Of a stretch of 64,000 bases of DNA, positions 56,961-64,000 are shown piece after piece (the first letter of the stretch is position 1; every line of letters begins with the position of its first letter). The stretch covers positions 6,384,236-6,448,235 of the forward strand of contig JAJEKV010000071.1 in NCBI GenBank assembly GCA_021234155.1. Reading direction: 5' to 3'. The translations under genes were made by a program, and so were the position numbers. The DNA comes from Isoetes taiwanensis. Its lineage: Eukaryota; Streptophyta; Lycopodiopsida; Isoetales; Isoetaceae. The notes beneath the pieces were generated by a model that was not told the origin of the DNA, did not search any database, and worked only from the letters and a program-made list of their open reading frames with translations.

Positions 56961-57026
56961 TAATTTTTATTATATTAATATTTTTCTTCTTCATCTTAGC
57001 AGGTTATTGTCGAAGAAAAAAATGGA

Positions 57027-59894
57027 TTGTTTAGTGGTGATCAAAGTCGATTGACATGGAGGCGAATGAAGTGTAAAATCATACATCCTTGCACAAATGA
57101 GACATATGCACTTGGGATCATAATATCCATTGATCCATCAGACTCTGTAAATGACGAGTATTTGGGTGATGATCATATTGGTGTGGGAGTAGATGAAATT
57201 CTTCCAAACAACACAATCATTCTCCCATATGCCTCTTCTTCATGTATCATGTGCTCGGGTCGAGTTGAGAGACAGACCCAGCTTAGATGGCCAATACGGC
57301 ATCTTAGAACATTGAATGGTGATGAACTTATACCTATTAAGGACAAGAGAGGATGTGAGCCTGAAGTTGAGTTTCATGATGAAGTTAGTAAAGATCATGT
57401 ATTATCTATTCGAAAACGCAGGTATAATTTCTACATTCGCAAGCCGGCAAAGAAGCAAAAGTTAAGTGGCAAAAGAAAGACAAAGAAATATAGGGAACCT
57501 ACAATTGCAAATATGGAGAGAGTGAGAGGAAGACCATGTTGTAGCTTGTGGTGTACAACGAAGTATTCAATAAAAGAGCTACAGAATGTTAGGATGCAAC
57601 ATTGGGGAGTAAAGCGGTCGGCCGGATGATTGAATACGATTGTATTCTACATTTGGTCCTAAGATTATGATAAAGATAATCGAATTCTAATATTTCAGTT
57701 GCGTGGTAATTGGGTATGCACCAAAGCACTAATATGGATAACCGGTATGGGGAAGACATCATTCTATCGATATTGGGAAAAGTATCAAGCAGGGGCTCGA
57801 ATTGCATCTCATGGTAATACAGGTAGTTTGAAGACACGTGACAACACACTAATGGCCATATCAGTGTTTGAGAATTTTGTAAGATACATGTCACAATCAA
57901 TGCCATATAAAAAGTAAAGTAAACAAGGATGGTGTGAGAGAGGTAATGCGAGTATTACCTCATCAATATATCTGAGTAAAGAATGTCTTGTTGAAGTAAA
58001 TTCATTTTCGAGGGTATTGGAGGTCGTCCCCTTTCCCAAAGTTGTTTTAGTAGACTATGGTCAAAGCATTTTGATGTTGTAGTGGCACGAGCATGTCATT
58101 CTCCAAATGTAACATTTGTATTGAGTTACGAGATGCGCTAACCTCTACAATTATAGAGGCAGAAATCGCATAAGACAACAGATATTGCGACCATCATAAT
58201 GAGCAAAAGTCGGTGTAGATCTCTATATTGGCAATGGGTACATTTTCTTCCATGCAACCAGACAAGTATCTATGCATCATACATGATAAGATGGACCAAC
58301 ATAAAACATTTCTTCCTAGATTGGAACCAATCCCCAAAAGTTGTGGAAATGCACACCAACTGAAGGTGTCATTAGCAGGAATGTTAACACATGGTCATGG
58401 TGCTGGAACATATGGGCATTTTACATTGGAGCTCTGGGAAGATGGACCTAATTTCCATGTTGGATCTCTCTTCAAATGTCTAAGGAACATTGAACGTGGA
58501 ACTGACAGCACTTCCATCAAAGATAGGTCAAGTGAACTACTTGGAGCTTTGATGGATAGAAATGCATTTGAGGCTCATAAAAAAGAGATTGCTTCTAGAT
58601 CTTCCCATATCACAGAGAAGACATGGATAGCTCAACCATTGCAGTCTAAGAAGTTACCACCTGAGTTATACCTCCAACTAGATAATTGCTTCAAAAAGAA
58701 CAAGAAGCGGTGGATGTTTCAAGCTTGTTCATACCTAACAAACAATGGGTGTATTTCAAAGGTGTGAAGGTAGGCTTCATGATGGTTGGACATACACATG
58801 ATGACATCGATGCATTTTTTTGGTAACTTTTCAAGTTTCGGTTGAGAAGGGAATGATTCGCCACTTTGCGAGTTGATGGATATATTTGAGAACACTATCT
58901 CACCTTCACCGGTTGCATTTTTAATAGATGAAGCACTGATTGGAAAGGTTTTGTGGACGGGTACATGATTGATGGTAAACAGACACTCACTGGGCATTCT
59001 AAACCACTACAGTTCAAGTTCTCTGTGAGGGATGGCATTCCAATCATGCAATATAAGTTTCGGCCATCAGATCAGTCATGGGAACCAATTCATGGTATAG
59101 AAATGTGGAAGAAAGATGAACAAAGAGCCCTATCCTTCCTCCGGGTCAACCGAAGCCTATGGCACCATTTGAGTCAAAAAAGGATGCTAAGGAATTGCAA
59201 AAAGGTATACAATCATATATAGTACATTGCGTATTATGCAAGAGCGAGATAACATATGCGAAAATGAAAAGAAGATCATTGTCTACCTTGATTGCATATT
59301 GGGAGAATATAGCTAGTAAACTCACAAAGACTTCAAGTGAGGTTTCTACTTTGATGGATGGTTTTCTACCCTCGAGTAGGTGGAAAGATTCCCTAGACCC
59401 CCAAATTGGAGGTCCAGGTGGAAGACTACTAAATAATGAAAATTGGTATGTTGGCAATAAAAGTGCACGACCAAGATGGCATGGCCTACCAGAATGGACA
59501 CCTTTTGATGATATCCACAAGGGTTGCTTTGTGCTTGTTAGGCCTGATCAAGAGATCTACCGGTTTGGCTAGGGACAAGCACTAAGCCCGACCCATGTAC
59601 TAATGTGGATAGCGTTGAACGTCCATGGTTCATGATTGATTATTGGGCCGGTGAGCAAGAAGAAAAGTTTGGATGATAAAGGAGTTGTATAAGGATTGTT
59701 GGAACAAGCGATGGCGTATGAATCCCTCGATGCACCTAGGACGGGAGATAGTAGATTGTGTGGTATGGTCTTATCCAAACCCTCATGACCGTAACATTTC
59801 AAACAAGAGGGATATAAGGTCGATTACACATAAGATACCAAAAAAGGAAATGCAGAAGGCACTATGCAACTTGAATATGCATGGCACATCATAG
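57027..59894 (+). pseudogene. Decayed DUF7869-like gene, nearly full length
   Basis: Segments in order: 57027-57629, 200 codons (MFSGDQSRLTWRRMKCKIIH ... basic KKQKLSGKRKTKK, then RGRPCCSLWC); 57699-57917 (VCTKALIWITGMGKTSFYRY, GARIASHGNTG); 58228-58767 (YLCIIHDKMDQHKTFLPRLE, GTYGHFTLELWEDGPN); about 58770-58830 (MVGHTHDDIDAFF); 59159-59572 (PRWHGLPEWTPF); and 59673-59894. The GHTH(D/E)DID motif and the DKMDQ block are, as I recall them, hallmarks of the DUF7869 family, which is widespread and probably transposon-linked in plants and invertebrates. At least five frameshifts or stops occur, so no complete protein is encoded as written. Confidence 0.7.
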
Positions 59895-61108
59895 GATATC
59901 AAACAATTATTTTTTGTACTTCTCATGTGTATTGAATGTCATCATGTTATTAACTTAAGTAATATAGAAACTTAAAATGTAGAGCCGCCATTGTGGGCTC
60001 TTGCACTCTAATGCAAATATGTTAGTTATTATGTTACTTCACATGTACTATGTACCTTTTTGCCGATCAAATTGACAGATGGGTTAATGTGATATGTAAG
60101 AGTGTTTGTTTTCCCAAATTGATGAATGAGTCCCATTTTAATGAAATGGAGCTTCCATCACCTTAGTTCCAAATCAAGCCAAATTTCTTTCCACGTGTTG
60201 ATACAATTCATGTATATTTGGGAAGTTGTGACAACACAGAATCATAGAACCATAATGAAATAATAGAACTCTGGACTAAAGAAACTTTATTCATGGACAG
60301 GTGACATGACAGCACCATTAACCACCAAATCGGATCCACTGGGTTATGGCAAAACACAAGTGCTCTATGGCAAATACACAGCTCTATCATCTGGCTTATT
60401 GGCCTTCCAGACTAGTCTAGCTACTCCAAGTAGCCACACATCATAAAAACAATTTCAGATCTGTGAAGTCGCTATGGCAGTGATCTGTGACCCCTTGTCA
60501 CATTTTTGTCCATTACTCTTCCCTACGGATGAATTGCAGAATGTGCCAACCCAATTCGGAAACTAGACTTCGAGCCGGTTCCAACGAGCTAAAGATTGCT
60601 TCAATCGAAGCTCTGATTGCAGAGATATATCCAACTTAAATTCGGTTCTATTTATAGATCTCTTTGCAACTTTTGCCCTTTTTAGCAGGCAGTTGCCTTT
60701 TTGCTCAAAATATCTCCTTGCCTTTAATTAGATTATATGACTTATCATATGGAACATTATCTATGATCTTTTTCTCAACCAATAACCATCCCAATGATAG
60801 TGCCTCGACCCCTTCCATAAATATTAATGGTTCTTCACACCCAAATGCTATGTTATCCTATGCCCCTTTATATTATTAGGTAACCTTAGGAATAACATTT
60901 ACATTGTATTTGCCATAATTCCAATAACCCGTTCGCCGTGGACCACTCCCCCGTGCTTGCTCCATATCACATGTTCCTATAAGTTTTCTGTGATAGTCAT
61001 TTTAAATATCGGGCCAAAATGTTAAAAACACTCAAGATATCATCACTTGAGTGTGCATACCTTTTTCTACCATAGGGATATGCAATGGCCAAATTTTTGT
61101 CCACTTGG
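59895..61108. other. Intergenic, no supportable gene
   Basis: AT-rich flank of the DUF7869-like gene; short frames only. Confidence 0.35.
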
Positions 61109-61406
61109 CTCAAACATGCCACCTAGGCTCAAACATGCCAAGGTTGCTCAAACATGCCACCAAAGTGGCTTCAACATGCCAAGGTGGCTCCAACATGTCA
61201 TGCAAGCTCTAACATGCCAAGATGGTGCAAACATGCCACGTGGCTTTCACCATGCCATTTAGGCTCAAAAATGCCACGCGGGCTCCAACATGCCAATATG
61301 GCTCAAACATGCCATCTAGGCCAAAGGTTGCTCAAACATGCCACCTAGGCACTAACATGCCACCTAGGCTCAAACATGCCAAAGCGGCTCAAACATGCCA
61401 TCTGGC
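61109..61406. repeat. 19 bp minisatellite, about 15 units
   Basis: Degenerate units of the form CTCAAACATGCCACCTAGG run head to tail. The ACATGCCA centre is constant and the last five to seven bases vary (ACCTAGG, AAGGTGG, ATCTAGG, ACGCGGG). Confidence 0.93.
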
Positions 61407-61657
61407 CTGATCTCTCCATTGAAGACAAAGGTCTTCTTTGTGCTCTCCTGACATACCAGCTCATTCCTTGTGAAGATGCTGAATTTTTATCTTTTCGCCT
61501 GGTTCAACCGATGGCATATGTGATGCATGATTTTTATTTTTGGCACCAGAAACAGGGGGTTCACCTAGATTATAGGTATGAAACATGTGAGTGCACCAAA
61601 TGGGGTTTTATTGCCTCTCGGTACCGTATCGTAAAGAAAAATATAAGGTTTTTATAG
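61407..61657 (+). CDS. Unrecognised exon-like frame
   Basis: The frame reads LSIEDKGLLCALLTYQLIPC, EDAEFLSFRLVQPMAYVMHD, FYFWHQKQGVHLDYRYETCE and CTKWGFIASRYRIVKKNIRF before a stop. The balanced composition suggests real coding origin, but the start is inside the minisatellite and no family is recognised. Confidence 0.35.
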
Positions 61658-62127
61658 TTTGAATGCGATGACGGATACGGGGAGGGATGGCGCCCGGTGT
61701 TCCATTCATTATTCATACTCTAAGGGTCCGTCATTTTCTTTGAGCTTCTGTTGGGGATTACGACAATATGATATGACTATGATAATATATATTATATATA
61801 TAAAATAATAGAGATATCGTATATGTATGGAAGGGTTATGAAGTAAAAGTGTTTTGGACAAGTAATTATATGATATGGGCTGCATTCTTTTACAAATAAT
61901 GTAGTCAGATTATACAAAGGAGTTTTCATATGGAACTATGCACAGATACAATGGGTTTTTGGCAACCTAAGGAACATACATGGCATATCTTATATTATAA
62001 TGTTATCTCAGAATTCCTGGATTGGATCAAGCCCTAATTTGAATGCACAGATCATCTAGATGCATCTAAAGGCGAGATTTTCGCGACAACTTCCTACCAC
62101 CGTCATTGACCATGGTATGATCTCTTA
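61658..62127. other. AT-rich spacer
   Basis: Contains a TATATA-rich stretch at about 61785-61805 and no coding signal. Confidence 0.4.
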
Positions 62128-64000
62128 TGGGGAAAGGGTAAGAAAAAGGGAGGAAAAGGAAAAAAGAGGAGGGAAGAGAGAACGTGAAGGGTTAAAAAGG
62201 CAATGGGGAAAAGGGAAAAAGAGAAGGGAAAAAAGGGTGGGATAAGAGAAGAGAAAAATGAATGGGAAAAGGGAAAGGAAAAGAAAAATCAAAAGGGAGG
62301 GAGGAGCGGAACACGAGAAAAGGCATGAGGAAAAGGGGAAAGAGGTAAAAAGGAAAAGGGAAAGGAAAATGGCATAGGAGAAAGGGAAAGAGTGGGGAAA
62401 AGGGTCAAGAATGGGAAAAGGAAGGAAAAAAAAAAGAATGGGAAAAGGAAAGGAAAGAAAAAATCAAAAGGGAGGAGGAAGCGGAACACGAGAGAAAAAG
62501 GCATGAGGAAAAAGGGAAAAGAGGTAAAAGGGGAAAAAGGGAAAGGAAATGGCATAGGAGAAAAAGAAAAGTGGGGAAAAGGGTCAAGAATGGGAAAAGG
62601 AAGGAAAAAAAAAGAGCATGGGAAAAAGGGAGAAAAGGGAAAGGGTGAGGAAAGAGAAGAAAAGGGAAGGGAAAAGTGGCATGGAAAAAGGAAAAGAGAG
62701 AAGAAAGGGAAGGGAAAAGGGGCACCAAGAAAAATAAAAAAGAGTGAAAGGTTGGGGAAAATGAGGAAAAGGGCAGGGAAAAAGGAAGCGGAGAAGGGAA
62801 GGGAAAAAAAGGCATGAAAAAAGGGAAGTAAAAGCGAAAAAAAAAGGAGAGGCAAAGTAGGAAATGGAACCGGAAAAATGGCATTAGACAAAGGGAAGAG
62901 GGAAATAAGAAAAAGGGGAAGGGGAAAAGGCACTAGAACAAAAAGGAAGAGGAGAAAGGGGTGAAGAGGAAAAGGGTGGGGGGAAAATAGGAAAAGGAAG
63001 GAAAAAAAGGAAAGAGAAAAAATGTGGGAAGGGCATGGGAAAAAGAAAGAAGGAGAAGGGTGAAGGAAAGGTAAAAAGCGGCAATTACGGATAAAAGGAT
63101 AAAGAGGAAAGGATCGAGAAAAAGGAGGAAATCGAAAGGAAAAAAGTCCATCATGAAAAGGGGAAAAGAAAAAAGGCGAGAAAAGAAAAAAGAGGGAAAG
63201 GATTGGAAAAAGGAGGAAAAGGAGGGGGAAAAACAAGAACGGGGAGAAGGGTGAGGTAATGAATTAAAAAAAGAGGAAGAGGAAAAGTGGAAAAGGCACG
63301 GGAACAAAAAGGAAAAGAGAAAGAGTGAGGAAAAGGTGAAAATATTAGAGGAGAGGGAAAAAGTGGAAAAAAGAGAAAAAAGGAGAGAGGGTGGGAAAAG
63401 GAGAAAAATGGGCACATAAAAAGGGTAGAAAAGGGAATGGAAAGAGGGGCATGGGAAAGAAAAAGAAAAAGAAGGAAGAAAAGAAAGGGAAAAAAGACAC
63501 GGGAAGGGAAAAGGGTGGTGGTAGAAAGAATGAAAAGGAAAGGAAAAAGGAAAAAGGAAAAAGGAAGGCGGAAAGCAGAGAAGGCAAGGGGGAAAATGGA
63601 CACGAGGGAAAATGGGAGAGGAAGTGGAAAAGAGAAGTGGAAAGGGCAAGGGATAATAAGGAAGAGGATGGGTAAAAAAAGGAAGGAAAAGGGCATATGA
63701 AAAGGTGGGGAAAAGAGAACGAAAAAGGGTCATGGGAAAAAGGGAAAGGGAAAGTGGAAAGTAAAAAAGAAAAAGGAAAAAAAAGAGAGGGAAAAATAAG
63801 AAGGGCAGAAAGGATGAAAAGGGAAGGGAAAAATCCGTCAGAAAAAAGGGGAAGGGAAAAAGGAAAAGGGGAAAGGGAAGGAAGTGAAGGAAAAAGGGTT
63901 GAAAAAAAAAGGAGGAAAAAAAAAAAGGGGAAGGGAAAAAGAAGGTAACATAAGAAAAAAGGGAAAAGGAGAAACAGAAAGTGTGTAGGAAAATGAGGGA
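62128..64000. repeat. 1.9 kb polypurine tract running to the window end
   Basis: The top strand is almost only A and G; pyrimidines appear roughly once per 8-20 bases in the lines sampled. Words such as GGGAAAAGG and GGAAGGGAAAA recur. A local tandem duplication of about 175-180 bp (AATCAAAAGGGAGG at 62287 and again at 62462; GGTCAAGAATGGGAAAAGG at 62402 and 62582) shows how it grew. The long Phe/Ser/Pro/Leu frames on the minus strand (up to 315 codons) and the Lys/Arg/Glu/Gly frames on the plus strand are by-products of composition, not genes. Confidence 0.95.

Noticed and set aside
62289..63733. Long minus-strand open frames (up to 315 codons) rich in Phe, Ser, Pro and Leu
   Set aside because: They are the complement of a polypurine tract; no stop codon can easily occur there, and the composition is low-complexity with no domain.

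Overview
The window looks like nuclear DNA of a land plant. Evidence: an LTR retrotransposon of the plant Copia type primed by initiator tRNA-Met, a plant-type tRNA-Ser(AGA), LINE reverse transcriptase remnants, a Helitron-like 3' terminus, spliced genes with GT..AG introns, and AT-rich spacers. Several decayed genes belong to large transposon-like families that I remember from ferns, lycophytes, mosses and some invertebrates. This makes a non-flowering plant more likely than an angiosperm, but the species cannot be named from the sequence.

Layout. Positions 1-1065 hold the C-terminal half of a decayed mobile-element-like gene. Positions 2521-19926 are two head-to-tail copies of an 8.7 kb segment. 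Each copy carries a methyltransferase-like ORF (intact in copy 1, broken in copy 2), a cluster of short palindromes, a 325 bp foldback, a decayed minus-strand gene and a tRNA-Ser(AGA). Positions 20-28 kb are mostly non-coding, with a spliced minus-strand gene of unknown function (24.3-28 kb) that contains a poly(A)-tailed retroposed sequence. Positions 29661-34109 are a complete but gag-less Copia element, on the minus strand, with a 5 bp target duplication.

Immediately downstream lies the best gene of the window (about 34.25-35.7 kb). It encodes a histone-fold protein preceded by half an HMG box and ending in a degenerate PCNA-binding-like motif. A small serine-rich gene with a clear TATA box follows at 37.2 kb. 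Positions 39-43 kb hold exon traces, two LINE fragments and GA microsatellites. Positions 43.2-47.3 kb hold an FCP1-like phosphatase-domain gene with one in-frame stop, plus two unrecognised minus-strand coding remnants.

Positions 48.5-49.6 kb are a nine-unit tandem array of about 131 bp units. Positions 51.6-57 kb contain a hairpin element, short tandem repeats, a decayed Gly/Pro/Tyr-rich gene fragment and a Helitron-like end. Positions 57.0-59.9 kb are a decayed DUF7869-like gene. A 19 bp minisatellite follows at 61.1 kb, and from 62.13 kb to the window end the top strand is almost pure purine.

The most informative global observation is how near-identical repeats differ. Differences between the two 8.7 kb copies, between the two LTRs and between the array units fall overwhelmingly at CTG, CAG and CCG trinucleotides. 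They are messy substitutions and small indels, not simple C-to-T changes. CNG is the plant CHG-methylation context, so systematic base-calling error at modified cytosines is the leading explanation. Many frameshifts here, and the pseudogene calls that rest on them, should be read with that in mind.
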